A DNA stretch of 64,000 bases from Persicirhabdus sediminis (GTDB lineage: Bacteria; Verrucomicrobiota; Verrucomicrobiia; Verrucomicrobiales; Akkermansiaceae): positions 216,513 through 280,512 of the forward strand of contig NZ_JAENIM010000041.1 of NCBI RefSeq assembly GCF_016595495.1, in the 5' to 3' direction. A program made the translations under genes and the position numbers. Positions 45,597 to 55,267 of the stretch are shown here, one piece after another; the stretch's first letter is position 1; every line of letters begins with the position of its first letter. The notes under the pieces are model-generated. The model was not told where the DNA came from. It did not search any database and saw nothing but the letters and a program-made list of their open reading frames with translations.

Positions 45597-45618
45597 GGTG
45601 ATTATAGATGATAGTTAT

Positions 45619-46527
45619 CTACCTGCGACGTCTTAGAAGTGTGCTGATTCCAGCTAGAGCTATCAGGCTGATAGAGCTTGGTTCAGGCACGGGAGTGAAC
45701 GATGTCTCAAAGGTGAAACTTCCCTCTGCTGCGACTGCGTGGTTAGGTGTATTATTTGTTGGAGTTAGGTCTGAGTGGTCAAAAAAGTACAGGTTGATGC
45801 GCTCAACTGGGCTAGCAAAGTAGAGCGTTGCAGTAGCATCAGCAGCCTCTGCAGTTGAGCTGCCTTCGTTATCCCAGCCGTGTGTATCGATATCTCGGTA
45901 GACGGTATCTAGGTTGTAGGTGCTAGTATCTAGCATGAGTTCGCTGCCTCCTAAGTTCCAGTTTGCTAGAACATCGCCAGTGCCCAATGTGGGATTAAGC
46001 GATTGAGAACTCCAGCCTTCGGCTGCAAGTGTGTCGATCCAGTTTTTTGCGGATCCCTCATCGGAGGAATCAATGTCTAAGATGCTCCACGAAAAGTTGT
46101 CGACCGCCTCGCTAAAAGTAATGGTCCAAACTTGATAGTTTTCGATTTGTTTGACTCCTTCAATGGTAGTTGTCTGATGATCAACTGACACGGAGCTGTT
46201 ACCCATGATAAACCCGTCGCCAGCGTTGTCAGCTGAAGTTGATAGGTTTTTGTCAAGATTGTGGGTGGTAGCTGTACCCGCATAGGTACTGGAGAAGCTT
46301 ACTGATACTCCGGCGACCGAGCTGGTCCCTGAGCTGTAATTACCATCATAACCATTGCTGTTAGCTGAGCCACCTTCTTGTGAGTGGTCCCATTCGCTAG
46401 TTGCTGGTGATCCTGGATATTGGTCTTGGGCGTCGGGGAGGAAGCTGACGTATGCTGTGCCAGCTAGAGCGTGGGGGCTGGCTGCTACTAAGCTAATGAG
46501 TAGAGCCAACGGGGATATGTTTTTCAT
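45619..46527 (-). CDS. Secreted PEP-CTERM sorting-signal protein
   Basis: The 302-residue protein starts with a signal peptide (MKNISPLALLISLVAASPHALAG) and ends in the PEP-CTERM tripartite signal VPEPSS-hydrophobic-RRRR (VPEPSSISLIALAGISTLLRRRR). An exosortase should process it, so that enzyme is expected elsewhere in the genome. The body is Ser/Thr/Asp-rich with beta-like repeats. It is exported to the cell surface; its role may be in biofilm or sheath matter. Confidence 0.93.
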   Translation of the reverse strand: MKNISPLALLISLVAASPHALAGTAYVSFLPDAQDQYPGSPATSEWDHSQEGGSANSNGYDGNYSSGTSSVAGVSVSFSSTYAGTATTHNLDKNLSTSADNAGDGFIMGNSSVSVDHQTTTIEGVKQIENYQVWTITFSEAVDNFSWSILDIDSSDEGSAKNWIDTLAAEGWSSQSLNPTLGTGDVLANWNLGGSELMLDTSTYNLDTVYRDIDTHGWDNEGSSTAEAADATATLYFASPVERINLYFFDHSDLTPTNNTPNHAVAAEGSFTFETSFTPVPEPSSISLIALAGISTLLRRRR

Positions 46528-46903
46528 TGGGATATTAGGGCAAGGGGAATTGTTATCTAATAGAGTGTCTATCAGATGTCGGCTAGTTACTAATTGGTTT
46601 TAGCTTTGTCGACTTAATATCCAAATATATGTAAGCGTATCTTGCTAGAGTGTATGTAGATGAATTACTTAGAGTGGGCCTGTCTGACGGGTTTTGATCA
46701 GAGCGCTAAAGGTGTTGGTGATTCTCTCTGCTGGAGAATTTTTTGCCGATTGATAGCTAGCTAATACTAGCGACGCATACTGGATGCAAAAATGTGAGCC
46801 AGCTGGGATCTTGATGCACGAAAATGCTGCACCAACGACACGCTGGCGAGATGGTAGGTGATTTTGCTAGTTAGTTAGGTCTAACTAGCCGTGGACATTC
46901 AGC
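46528..46903. other. Intergenic region
   Basis: 376 bp without a gene. A perfect 9-bp hairpin (GCTAGTTAG/CTAACTAGC, loop of 6) at 46866-46889 lies 15 bp after the stop of the next gene. It has no U-tract, so it is at most a weak terminator. Confidence 0.4.
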
Positions 46904-47737
46904 TTATTTCCTTCTAGCGAGTCCTAGCTCTACGAGCTTTCCAGCATCTTTGGTCATGGCTGCGATGAGCTCAGGTGTTGGATCTTGGCCTTCGACGAGG
47001 GTCATTTTTACTCGCAGGCTGGAGATGAGAGCGCGCATGGCTTGCATATTTTCTTGTTCAGATATGCGTGGAGCGAGCGTGCCGATAGACGCTTCATAAT
47101 ATTCGGCGATGTCTTCGCGCATGAGGTGTTGGGCTCGGCTGATAGTGAAGCGCTCGTTGACGGCGACTGTGCCAACTTCAAGCGCGCGGATCCAGCCGCC
47201 TAGAGAAATGAGGTGGGCTAGGTCTGCGTCGCGCAGGTGAACGAGTTCTACTTCGACATCGCGTTGAGTGGCGGCGAGCTCTTTTTTGAGTTCGTCGATG
47301 TTGCCAGCTCTGGCATTTTCTAGCAGGCTAGCGGCGTGGCGGTTGACACGTTCGCCAGCACCGAGTGCGCGTCCGTAGCGGTTGAGGTCGCGCGCTAGCG
47401 GTTCGATGTCGTCCATCTGGCCAGTATGCACGGCGAGGAATCCATTGGCGATAAGGAAGCCAATTTCCAGCGCGAGGTCTGTGCGGTCGAGCGGCATTCT
47501 CAGCGGGATTTCATGTTTCACCTTATGAAGTGGCAGCGGGCTGACTTCTGCGAGGTCATCGAAGATGCGCTCGATGGATGGCGCGGTGAATTCGTTGATG
47601 CCGAGTTCTTCTCTGACGTGTGGGTCGTCGATCAAATCCGCTGGGATTTCAGGTGGAGCTGGCAGGTCGTACCCGTCGTCTTCGGCATGAGCTAGGGATA
47701 AACTCAAACAAGTGACAAAGATGATACGTTTTTTCAT
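46904..47737 (-). CDS. Secreted helical protein of unknown function
   Basis: About 277 residues from the ATG at 47737 (alternative ATG at 47743), which starts the signal peptide MKKRIIFVTCLSLSLAHA. The upstream in-frame part is not signal-like and is dropped. The mature protein is acidic at first (EDDGYDLPAPPEIPADLIDDPHVREELGINEF), then all-helical with many Glu/Arg pairs and no cysteine. A possible coiled-coil or TPR-like fold. It is divergent from a glycosyltransferase gene and shares its promoter region. I do not recognise a family. Confidence 0.75.
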   Translation of the reverse strand: MKKRIIFVTCLSLSLAHAEDDGYDLPAPPEIPADLIDDPHVREELGINEFTAPSIERIFDDLAEVSPLPLHKVKHEIPLRMPLDRTDLALEIGFLIANGFLAVHTGQMDDIEPLARDLNRYGRALGAGERVNRHAASLLENARAGNIDELKKELAATQRDVEVELVHLRDADLAHLISLGGWIRALEVGTVAVNERFTISRAQHLMREDIAEYYEASIGTLAPRISEQENMQAMRALISSLRVKMTLVEGQDPTPELIAAMTKDAGKLVELGLARRK

Positions 47738-47927
47738 GAGCATATTTTGACTAGTGGGTGGTAATTTGAAAGTCTGAAATGACCTGATGAGTAGCAAATT
47801 AACAGCTTTTACTGATAATGACACAGAAAACTGCTGTCTTGACAATGGTTTCATTTCCTGACACTTCGGGGCAGGCTGAAGCCCAAAATTTCCCCCCAAA
47901 AACAATTATTATTTAAACACAAAGATT

Positions 47928-49433
47928 ATGGAAGTTATCTGGTATGTCTCTTACTTTCTCGTTCTGATAGGCTTATCAGGATATGGGTTTCACCGCCTTA
48001 TGATCTGGTTCCTATACTGGAAGCATTCCCGCCAGCGTCCGGAGCCGAAAAAGCACTTTGATGAGCTACCAGTTGTTACTGTTCAGCTGCCAATGTTCAA
48101 CGAGATGCACGTGGTGAAGCGCTTGCTGAAGGCTGTTTCTGAGATCGACTATCCGAAGGAGAAGATGCAAATCCAGGTGCTGGATGATTCTACCGACGAG
48201 ACCATTGAGATCTGTAAAGAGGAAGTGGCTAAGCTAGTTGAGCGTGGCTACGATGCTGAGTACATTCACCGTACTGACCGTACTGGCTTCAAAGCTGGCG
48301 CGCTGGAAGAAGGCACTAAGGTGGCTAAAGGTGAGTACCTGTTCATTCTCGATGCTGACTTTGTTCCAAATCCTGATGTTCTGCAGAAGACGATTCATTA
48401 CTTCTCAGATGATAACATTGGCATGATCCAGACTCGCTGGGGGCACATCAACCGCGAATACAACTTGCTGACTCGCGTTCAGGCGATGTTCTTGGACGGT
48501 CACCTTGAGCTCGAGCAAACTGCGCGTAACCGCAGTGGTCGCTTTTTCACTTTCAATGGTACTGCCGGTATGTGGCGTAAGTCATGCATCATTGATGCTG
48601 GTGGCTGGGATCACGATACTCTGACTGAAGACATGGACCTGAGCTACCGCGCTCAGCTGAAAGGTTGGAAGTTTATTTTCCTCAACGACGTGGAAACTCC
48701 AGCTGAACTTCCAGTGGACATGGATGGCTTTAAAAACCAGCAACACCGCTGGACAAAAGGATCTATTCAGGTTTGTAAGAAAATCTTGGTTCCTATCTGG
48801 CGCAGTGATGCTCCGCTTGTTTGTAAGCTGGAAGCGACTGCTCACCTGACATCGAACTTTGCATACTTGCTCTTGTTCCTGCTCTTGTTCCTCATTTCTC
48901 CAAAACAATACTTCCGTCCAGATTGGGCGTGGCTGCAGACCCATCCGTGGGCTGAGCATTTGCTTAACGTGCCAATTTTCTTCTTTGGTAGTGTTTCTGT
49001 AGCTCTGTTCTACGCGGCTAGCCAGAAGGCGCTTCGTCCTGGTACTTGGAAAAAAGACATCCTCTACCTACCGCTACTACTGGCGCTCGGCATCGGCATG
49101 TCTATCAACAATGCTAAGGCAGTGCTCGAGGCTGTGTTTGGTCACGAGACTGGATTTGTTCGCACTCCTAAGTATGGCATCGATAAAGATGAAGAGAAGA
49201 AGTCCAACAGCTGGAAATCTAGCCGTTATAAAGGCATCAAATCTCTAATGCCATTCTTTGAGCTGGCCTTCGGTATCTTCTTCCTTGTAATTGTAGTAGA
49301 GAACCTGATCACGATGAACTGGGTAACTGCAATTCTGCTGATGCCATTCCCTGTCGGATTCTTCTATACTTCTCTATCCTCAATAGCGCGCGTCATGCCG
49401 GAATTATTTGCTTCTAAAGAGCAGAAAAACTAG
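47928..49433 (+). CDS. Processive family-2 glycosyltransferase (cellulose synthase-like)
   Basis: The 501-residue protein has one N-terminal span, a cytoplasmic GT2 domain and four or five C-terminal spans. Catalytic residues are visible: VLDDSTDET (first Asp), FILDADFVPNP (DxD), TEDMDLSYRAQLKG (TED, catalytic base) and QQHRWTKGSIQ (QxxRW). This set marks membrane-bound processive enzymes that polymerise and extrude a polysaccharide. Which sugar is unknown. An L,D-transpeptidase lipoprotein gene follows. Confidence 0.92.
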   Translation: MEVIWYVSYFLVLIGLSGYGFHRLMIWFLYWKHSRQRPEPKKHFDELPVVTVQLPMFNEMHVVKRLLKAVSEIDYPKEKMQIQVLDDSTDETIEICKEEVAKLVERGYDAEYIHRTDRTGFKAGALEEGTKVAKGEYLFILDADFVPNPDVLQKTIHYFSDDNIGMIQTRWGHINREYNLLTRVQAMFLDGHLELEQTARNRSGRFFTFNGTAGMWRKSCIIDAGGWDHDTLTEDMDLSYRAQLKGWKFIFLNDVETPAELPVDMDGFKNQQHRWTKGSIQVCKKILVPIWRSDAPLVCKLEATAHLTSNFAYLLLFLLLFLISPKQYFRPDWAWLQTHPWAEHLLNVPIFFFGSVSVALFYAASQKALRPGTWKKDILYLPLLLALGIGMSINNAKAVLEAVFGHETGFVRTPKYGIDKDEEKKSNSWKSSRYKGIKSLMPFFELAFGIFFLVIVVENLITMNWVTAILLMPFPVGFFYTSLSSIARVMPELFASKEQKN

Positions 49434-49457
49434 TGCATGATACGCATCGAATAAACG

Positions 49458-50099
49458 ATGCCTGATTTAAAAACTCTCGATTGTAAAAAAGTCAAACTCC
49501 CGCGATGCTTCCAGCTAGCGGGGGCGATGCTGATTACCTTGCTGGCTGTAGCCTGTGGCCCCAGCCATCCCAACAATGTGATCGTTTCTGTGCAGGACCA
49601 GCAGCTACTACTTGTTTCTGAGGGCCAGCCAGTCAAAGCATACCCGATCTCGACATCGAAGTTTGGTCTAGGCGACCAGCAGGGGAGCATGCGCACTCCT
49701 GTAGGTAAGATGGAAGTGGCCAAAAAAATTGGCAACGGCGCGCCAGCTGGAGCGGTCTTCAAAGGCCGCAGACGTACTGGTGAAGTACTGCGACCAAATG
49801 CACCTGGCCGCGATCCTATAGTCACTCGTATTTTGTGGCTGAAAGGGAAGTCAGGAGGCACTCGCAATGCCTACGAGCGCTACATCTACATTCACGGCAC
49901 ACCAGAAGAGCGCACCATCGGCCAGCCAGCTAGTTACGGCTGTATTCGGATGCGCTCCAGTGACATCATCGACCTTTACAAATACCTCGGTGTCGGCTCA
50001 GAAGTACGTGTTATTCGCGGCTCACTGGGGAGAACTCACCAAGGTCAGGCGCATATCGCCAATTCAGCTGCTTTAACTCCTGTGGGCAGCGATTCCTAA
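49458..50099 (+). CDS. L,D-transpeptidase (YkuD) lipoprotein
   Basis: This 213-residue protein has a lipoprotein signal (LAGAMLITLLAVAC). The YkuD domain carries the active-site segment HGTPEERTIGQPASYGCIRMR, with catalytic Cys in SYGCIRM and His at the start. Such enzymes make 3-3 crosslinks in peptidoglycan or attach proteins to it. It lies 24 bp after the glycosyltransferase, on the same strand, perhaps co-expressed. Confidence 0.9.
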   Translation: MPDLKTLDCKKVKLPRCFQLAGAMLITLLAVACGPSHPNNVIVSVQDQQLLLVSEGQPVKAYPISTSKFGLGDQQGSMRTPVGKMEVAKKIGNGAPAGAVFKGRRRTGEVLRPNAPGRDPIVTRILWLKGKSGGTRNAYERYIYIHGTPEERTIGQPASYGCIRMRSSDIIDLYKYLGVGSEVRVIRGSLGRTHQGQAHIANSAALTPVGSDS

Positions 50100-50266
50100 T
50101 CATCTAGCCTAGCTAGTTGATATTCAATAAGTCAAAACACTCACGCGGTAACTTGTTACGAATAATTTTCAAATTTGCTAAGCCAATGCTTGACATGATG
50201 CGAATTCTGACTAGTTTGCCCGTCCCAAGCAGCAATCTGCAATCCAATTTTCTATTTTAATTCATT

Positions 50267-50524
50267 ATGGCTAACTCAAAATCAGCTCTCAAGCGCGTTC
50301 GTCAGATCGCAGTTCGCACTGAACGCAACAAGTCTCTCAAGACTCGTGTAAAAACTCTTCATAACAAGACCGTCGCAGCTGTTGAAGCTGGCGATAAAGA
50401 GGCTGCTCAGGCATCACTTAGCGACTACTCATCAGCAGTAGACATTTGCGCCAAGAAAGGCATTTTCCACGCCAACAAGGCTGCAAACCTTAAGAGCAAA
50501 GCTGCTAAGCAAGTTAAGGGTTAA
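50267..50524 (+). CDS. rpsT: Ribosomal protein S20
   Basis: This 85-residue basic protein is a three-helix bundle: MANSKSALKRVRQIAVRTERNKSLKTRVKT opens it, as in S20, and HANKAANLKSKAAKQVKG closes it. It binds 16S rRNA early in 30S assembly. The 167-bp leader upstream is gene-free and may hold its promoter. Confidence 0.96.
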   Translation: MANSKSALKRVRQIAVRTERNKSLKTRVKTLHNKTVAAVEAGDKEAAQASLSDYSSAVDICAKKGIFHANKAANLKSKAAKQVKG

Positions 50525-50591
50525 TTCCTTCTGCCGCAGATTGATCTAATTTTTGAGCGGCTCCGCCATGCGGTGCCGCTTATTTTGTAGA

Positions 50592-50831
50592 GTGAAAAAT
50601 AAATCTACAGCTATTGACTCCGCACGCCTAGAGAAGGCTAAGGAAATCGCCAACAACCCCGCAGAATATAAAGTCTGCGAAGGATGCGACTCCATTGTCG
50701 GCTCTGCCACGGTCATCTGCCCAAACTGTCACGGCTACCGCTTTGACGGCTCAGCGGATCGCGTCGTCGATCAGGCTGTTTACCTTGGTGTACGTGAGCA
50801 AACATCCGTCACTGCCGAGGACATGGTCTAA
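50592..50831 (+). CDS. Small zinc-ribbon protein
   Basis: The GTG at 50592 gives 79 residues; further upstream in-frame ATGs (50553) would add a Cys-rich stretch that looks unnatural. Two CxxC pairs, CEGCDSIVG and CPNCHGYRF, are spaced as in a treble-clef zinc ribbon. The rest is charged helix. It follows rpsT at 67 bp, ahead of a strong terminator, so they are probably in one transcript. Function unknown; a small ribosome-linked or RNA-linked zinc protein is a guess. Confidence 0.8.
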   Translation: MKNKSTAIDSARLEKAKEIANNPAEYKVCEGCDSIVGSATVICPNCHGYRFDGSADRVVDQAVYLGVREQTSVTAEDMV

Positions 50832-50859
50832 GTCACATCGGCTCAGAGACAAATTTATT

Positions 50860-50889
50860 ATGCGAGGCCGCTGCCTCGCATTTTTTTTG
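50860..50889 (+). terminator. Intrinsic terminator after the zinc-ribbon gene
   Basis: Perfect stem ATGCGAGGC/GCCTCGCAT around CGCT (50860-50881), then eight T. Confidence 0.93.
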
Positions 50890-50951
50890 CCTGGAAATCA
50901 GCAAGCGTCCAGCTGGCTGATGATTTCTATTGGTGTTCAAGCCGCTGAAGA

Positions 50952-51875
50952 TCAATCTAGAATCTCCACATCCTTGAACATCTGCGCCATCGTCGATTTC
51001 ATCATCTGGACAAAATCCACCATGTACGGCTGGCTGGTACTCTCTCGGCGCACCGCGGCGTATAGCTCGCTTGTCAGCCCCGAGCTAGTGATCTTCTTTT
51101 CATTGATGTAGCCGGAGTCTAGGTATGTGGCCACCGCCCAGCGCGGCAGCACGCTCACTCCACGCCGGCTAGCTACTAGCTGGAGAATGGCCACAGTGAG
51201 CTCAGTACGACGTTGTGAGCGGGGCTGCACACCAGCTGGGCGCAGTACTTTGCGGAAAATATCCATGCGCTCCTCAGGGATTGGATAGGTGATCAGATTC
51301 TCCATTTCAAAATCCCGCGCGGTGACATAATCTTTATCATTAAGCGGGTGGTCGTGCGCCAGCAGGAGTGGCATCTCAAATTGGAACAAAGGAAAGTAGT
51401 CGGTCATCTTGCGCCGTGATTTCTGCGAAATAATCACCAAATCAGCGCGCCCCTCATCAAGCAAACCACCTGGATCAGCGTGGAAGCCAGAGATCAAATC
51501 CATCTCAACCTCAGGCCACGCTTCACGGAATAAATCCATGCTCGGCATCAGCCAGTCGAAACACGAATGACACTCCACCGCAATCCTCAGCTGGCCAGCT
51601 ACACCTTGTTGAATCTTGCTCATCTCGCGCTCCGCGTCATTTACAGATCTGCGAACGTCATAGGCCAAACCAAGCAGACGCTCGCCTAAGCGTGTCCACT
51701 GGATGGGCGAAGTTTTGCGCACAAAAAGCTCACCTCCATAATGGTCTTCTAAGGCCTTCAGCTGGTGCGATAAAGCACTCTGACTCAAGTGAACACGCTT
51801 TGATGCGCGGGTAAGGCTGCCCGTTTCAGCTAAAGCAATCATGGTGTCGAGGTGACGCATTTCTAGCAAACTCAT
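50952..51875 (-). CDS. metR: LysR-family regulator, MetR-like
   Basis: The 307-residue LysR regulator has an N-terminal helix-turn-helix (MRHLDTMIALAETGSLTRASKRVHLSQSALSHQLKALEDHYG) and a periplasmic-binding-like effector domain. It is divergent from metE with 100 bp between the true starts, the arrangement of metR-metE in enterobacteria. MetR activates metE with homocysteine as co-inducer. The symbol rests mostly on this context. Confidence 0.85.
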   Translation of the reverse strand: MSLLEMRHLDTMIALAETGSLTRASKRVHLSQSALSHQLKALEDHYGGELFVRKTSPIQWTRLGERLLGLAYDVRRSVNDAEREMSKIQQGVAGQLRIAVECHSCFDWLMPSMDLFREAWPEVEMDLISGFHADPGGLLDEGRADLVIISQKSRRKMTDYFPLFQFEMPLLLAHDHPLNDKDYVTARDFEMENLITYPIPEERMDIFRKVLRPAGVQPRSQRRTELTVAILQLVASRRGVSVLPRWAVATYLDSGYINEKKITSSGLTSELYAAVRRESTSQPYMVDFVQMMKSTMAQMFKDVEILD

Positions 51876-51975
51876 ACATGTTGGTTAAATCATGAGTTCA
51901 TTAGTTTCAATAATAATGATTCGCAATAACTTTCAGCAGATTCATGTGGCCATTTGGTTCATAGTCACTGCGTTT
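51876..51975. promoter_or_regulatory. metR-metE divergent promoter region
   Basis: 100 bp between the regulator start and the chosen metE ATG. I did not find a convincing TGAAnnnnnTTCA box, so the binding site remains undefined. Confidence 0.5.
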
Positions 51976-54267
51976 ATGATTAACTATCAAACACATATCC
52001 TCGGCTACCCAAGAATCGGCGCACAACGTGAACTCAAGTGGGCATTAGAAAAATTCTGGCGCGGCGAAATTGACGCCAGCCAGCTAGAACAACAGGGACG
52101 TGAGCTGCGTAAGACGCATTGGCGTGAACAAGCGGACGCTGGGCTCGACTTTGTTAGCGTCGGAGATTTCTCATTTTACGATCAGGTGCTAGATACCGCC
52201 TGCCAGTTTGGCATCGTGCCCGCACGCTATGGCGTTAACTCAGCTAATCTCAGCCTAACTGAGTATTTCACTCTAGCTAGAGGAAACCAACAGCACGCAC
52301 CGCTAGCGTTGACCAAGTGGCTAGATACTAACTACCATTACCTCGTTCCCGAGCTAGCTGACGATTGTGAATTTAAGCTGAATACTAACCGGCTGTTAGC
52401 TGAGATCAAAGAAGCTCTCAACGAAGGTCACTGTGTTAAGCCCGTGATTCTTGGGCCAGTCACCTTACTCAGCCTCTGCCAGCTGGAGGGAAAATCGACA
52501 ACCACTCCACTATCTAGGCTCAATGAACTACTGCCTATTTATGTTGAGCTGCTAGAAAATATCCAGCGCCTCGGTGTTAGCTGGGTGCAAATCGATGAAC
52601 CTATTTTTTGCACAGACCTCGCGCCCGACCAACAACTCGCTCTCAGTAGAGCCTACGAAAATTTGTCAGGCGTGGAGGGAATCAACATCTTGTTAGCTAC
52701 TTATTTTGGCGAAGTGCGTAACCATCTGAACTTACTTCTCACCTTGCCAGTGGCTGGCATTCATATTGACGCCAGTCAGTGTGATGAAGATGCCATCAGA
52801 GCTGCCAAATATTTAGGTAGCCAGAAAGTTCTATCTCTAGGCATTGTTGATGGACGTAATGTTTGGCTTAACGATCTACAGGTTAGCCACCAGCTGGTGG
52901 AGAAAATCCGCCACCACGTGGATGATTCACAAATCTGGCTGGCGAGTTCTTGCTCGCTACAGTACGTGCCGCACACCGTGGCTAACGAGTCCAACCTAGA
53001 GCCTCAGTTGCGGAGCTGGCTTAGCTTCGCGCGTCAGAAGCTAGACGAAATCGTCCAGCTTGCCCAGCCGCTAGAATCGCTGCTTCCAGCAATTGAAGCC
53101 AACCAGTTAGTATTAGCTGAAAAACTACTCACAGCAGGAGTGATAGATTCTGCCGTGAGAGAGAGGTTAGCTGAGGAGTTGCCGAATATTGATAGAAACC
53201 GAACTAGCTACCAGCAACGTAAACACAAGCAACAAGCTGCACTCCAGTTGCCATTATTGCCATCCACAACGATTGGTTCATTTCCCCAAACCAAAGAAAT
53301 CCGCAAGGCAAGGGCGCAATACCTCAGCGGCCAGATCAGCGCAGCGGATTATCAACAATTTCTGCAAGCCGAAACCCGTGAGTGTATTCACAAACAGGAA
53401 GAAGCTGGCATTGATGTTCTTGTCCATGGCGAGTTTGAGCGTAACGACATGGTAGAATATTTTGCCAGCCAACTCGCTGGATTTGCCTCAACTTCAGCTG
53501 GCTGGGTGCAAAGTTATGGTTCTCGCTGTACCAAACCACCATTGATCTGGGGCGATGTTTCGCGCCTTCAGTCAATGACATTAGATTGGGTGAAGTTTGC
53601 TCAGAGTATCACTAACAAACCCGTGAAAGGCATGCTCACGGGAACGACCACCATCCTGCAGTGGAGTTTCCTGCGCAACGATATTCCTCGCCGACATGTA
53701 TCTCAGCAAATTGCCCTAGCCTTGCGCGATGAGGTGCTAGAACTAGAAGCTAACGGTGTGCAGATCATCCAAGTTGATGAGGCTGCTTTGCGTGAAGGAC
53801 TACCATTAAGAAATGATAAACAGGCTGACTATTTAGATGAGTCTGTAGATTCATTTTTAATTACAACTTCGGGCGTGCGCGAGGAAACACAAATTCACAC
53901 GCATATGTGTTATAGCCAGTTTAATGCAATCTACGAATCTATCATCGCGCTGGATGCTGATGTTATCTCAATCGAGGCGACACGAAACCAGATGAAGTTG
54001 CTCGATGTATTTAGCCAAAGCGCCTATCCTAATCAGATTGGACCAGGTGTGTGGGATATTCATTCGCCTCGAGTTCCAAGCGTGGCTGAAATCAAATCTC
54101 TAATCAAAAAAGCACTATACTACATTCCAGCTGAGCAGCTGTGGATCAATCCTGACTGCGGGCTCAAAACTCGCGGCTGGCTTGAAACCGAGGCGTCGAT
54201 GAAAAATCTCGTTAGTGCGTGCCGAGAAATCCGAGCTGAGCTGTGTGAATCGGCTATCACTCACTAA
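51976..54267 (+). CDS. metE: Cobalamin-independent methionine synthase MetE
   Basis: About 763 residues from the ATG at 51976 (MINYQTHILGYPRIGAQRELK); upstream in-frame codons do not belong to the family. MetE transfers a methyl group from 5-methyl-tetrahydrofolate-Glu3 to homocysteine. Zinc-ligand residues are seen in IHTHMCYSQF (His, Cys) and NPDCGLKTRGW (Cys). Two barrel halves cover the length, as in other MetE. Terminator/hairpin follows at 54285. Confidence 0.97.
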   Translation: MINYQTHILGYPRIGAQRELKWALEKFWRGEIDASQLEQQGRELRKTHWREQADAGLDFVSVGDFSFYDQVLDTACQFGIVPARYGVNSANLSLTEYFTLARGNQQHAPLALTKWLDTNYHYLVPELADDCEFKLNTNRLLAEIKEALNEGHCVKPVILGPVTLLSLCQLEGKSTTTPLSRLNELLPIYVELLENIQRLGVSWVQIDEPIFCTDLAPDQQLALSRAYENLSGVEGINILLATYFGEVRNHLNLLLTLPVAGIHIDASQCDEDAIRAAKYLGSQKVLSLGIVDGRNVWLNDLQVSHQLVEKIRHHVDDSQIWLASSCSLQYVPHTVANESNLEPQLRSWLSFARQKLDEIVQLAQPLESLLPAIEANQLVLAEKLLTAGVIDSAVRERLAEELPNIDRNRTSYQQRKHKQQAALQLPLLPSTTIGSFPQTKEIRKARAQYLSGQISAADYQQFLQAETRECIHKQEEAGIDVLVHGEFERNDMVEYFASQLAGFASTSAGWVQSYGSRCTKPPLIWGDVSRLQSMTLDWVKFAQSITNKPVKGMLTGTTTILQWSFLRNDIPRRHVSQQIALALRDEVLELEANGVQIIQVDEAALREGLPLRNDKQADYLDESVDSFLITTSGVREETQIHTHMCYSQFNAIYESIIALDADVISIEATRNQMKLLDVFSQSAYPNQIGPGVWDIHSPRVPSVAEIKSLIKKALYYIPAEQLWINPDCGLKTRGWLETEASMKNLVSACREIRAELCESAITH

Positions 54268-54284
54268 TAATTGTAGCTACTAAT

Positions 54285-54318
54285 TCCAGCTGGCGCAGAA
54301 CGTCAGCTGGAGATTATT
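54285..54318. terminator. Hairpin between convergent metE and mscS-like genes
   Basis: Arms TCCAGCTGGCG/CGTCAGCTGGA with one mismatch (54285-54311), followed by T-rich sequence (ATTATTTTTG). It likely ends metE; the mscS-like stop (54314) is just beyond. Confidence 0.75.
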
Positions 54319-54778
54319 TTTGATGAATCGTCACTTTGTTGCTAAGTAATAGTGAGTTAGGGATGAGGTGGGTGAGACCATCTGATTCTAGTGTTAGGTA
54401 GCGCAAGTTGAGGTCAACTACCTTACCCTTGGTATTGGCTACTTCGATTTGATTGCCCAGCTCGACGGGCTGGTAGATAACAATCATGATTCCTGCAACT
54501 AAGTTAGATATGGCGTCTTTGAGAGCAAACCCCAAAGCAAAACCAGTGAGACCAAGGCCGGCGACCAGAGCGGATACGTTGAATCCAAGCTTCGACAGCG
54601 CTAGAATGAGACCAATGAAAATCAATACCGTACGCTGTGAATTCGCCAGTAAACGAAAGGCTTCATTGGCGTTAGCATCGTAGTGACGGGCGATTCGTTT
54701 CAGTGTGAGATCAATAGCTGTGGATCCTAGCAGAAATAGAATGAAGATCCCCGCCGCTAGCCAGATGTTCGTTTGCAT
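54314..54778 (-). CDS. Minimal MscS-family mechanosensitive channel
   Basis: The 154-residue protein has three predicted spans, the last a Gly/Ala-rich pore helix (SALVAGLGLTGFALGFALKDAISNLVAGIMI), then a short beta domain (VELGNQIEVANTKGKVVDLNLRYLTLES). It stops after the beta domain; most MscS (about 280 residues) continue with an alpha/beta domain, so this is a shortened form. It releases osmolytes when membrane tension rises. Confidence 0.88.
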   Translation of the reverse strand: MQTNIWLAAGIFILFLLGSTAIDLTLKRIARHYDANANEAFRLLANSQRTVLIFIGLILALSKLGFNVSALVAGLGLTGFALGFALKDAISNLVAGIMIVIYQPVELGNQIEVANTKGKVVDLNLRYLTLESDGLTHLIPNSLLLSNKVTIHQK

Positions 54779-54925
54779 GCACTGTTGATTTCAGAAAACT
54801 GGCTGATTTGTCAATCATTCAGTTAGGAAATCATCCGACTCCTAGCACCGAGTAGAGCTAATAAACTACCTAGGGGATTTTATATCCCTCGTACTGCGGC
54901 GCTCTTAATTAACGTTTAGCTATGA

Positions 54926-55153
54926 TCACTCCTGCGAACCGAAAAATGCCTCAGCTTCAGCCAGCTTAGTGTCATGGGCGTAATTCCAAACTATTTTAAA
55001 TATAGCCTCATCCCTCATCCAGTCTTGTTCTTCTATCCTGCCCAAATGGTAGTCGAACAGCTGATTTGCTAATTTTTCTAAGAGCTTCTTTTGATTTGGG
55101 TTTAAGTCACCGAGCTGATCAAATTTCAGCTCTGATATAATATCTAAATCCAT
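54926..55153 (-). CDS. Small acidic protein of unknown function
   Basis: A 75-residue frame (MDLDIISELKFDQLGDLNPNQKKLLEKLANQLFDYHLG...) with a clear ATG at 55153. It is helical, acidic, without cysteines or signal. It looks real in composition, but I do not recognise it. It lies between mscS and the transposase gene, possibly accessory sequence. Confidence 0.5.
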   Translation of the reverse strand: MDLDIISELKFDQLGDLNPNQKKLLEKLANQLFDYHLGRIEEQDWMRDEAIFKIVWNYAHDTKLAEAEAFFGSQE

Positions 55154-55267
55154 GAGTCATAGCCTAGCTTATTATAGTGAGCATAGCAACATAGAAGGGG
55201 GCGGGGATTATCAGCTAAAGATGCACGGCATTTTTCAAATGCATGTTTCTAATTCTGTGCGATATTA

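Noticed and set aside
51876-51975. MetR box upstream of metE
   Set aside because: No clear TGAAnnnnnTTCA; only partial half-sites near the ATG, so no site was annotated.
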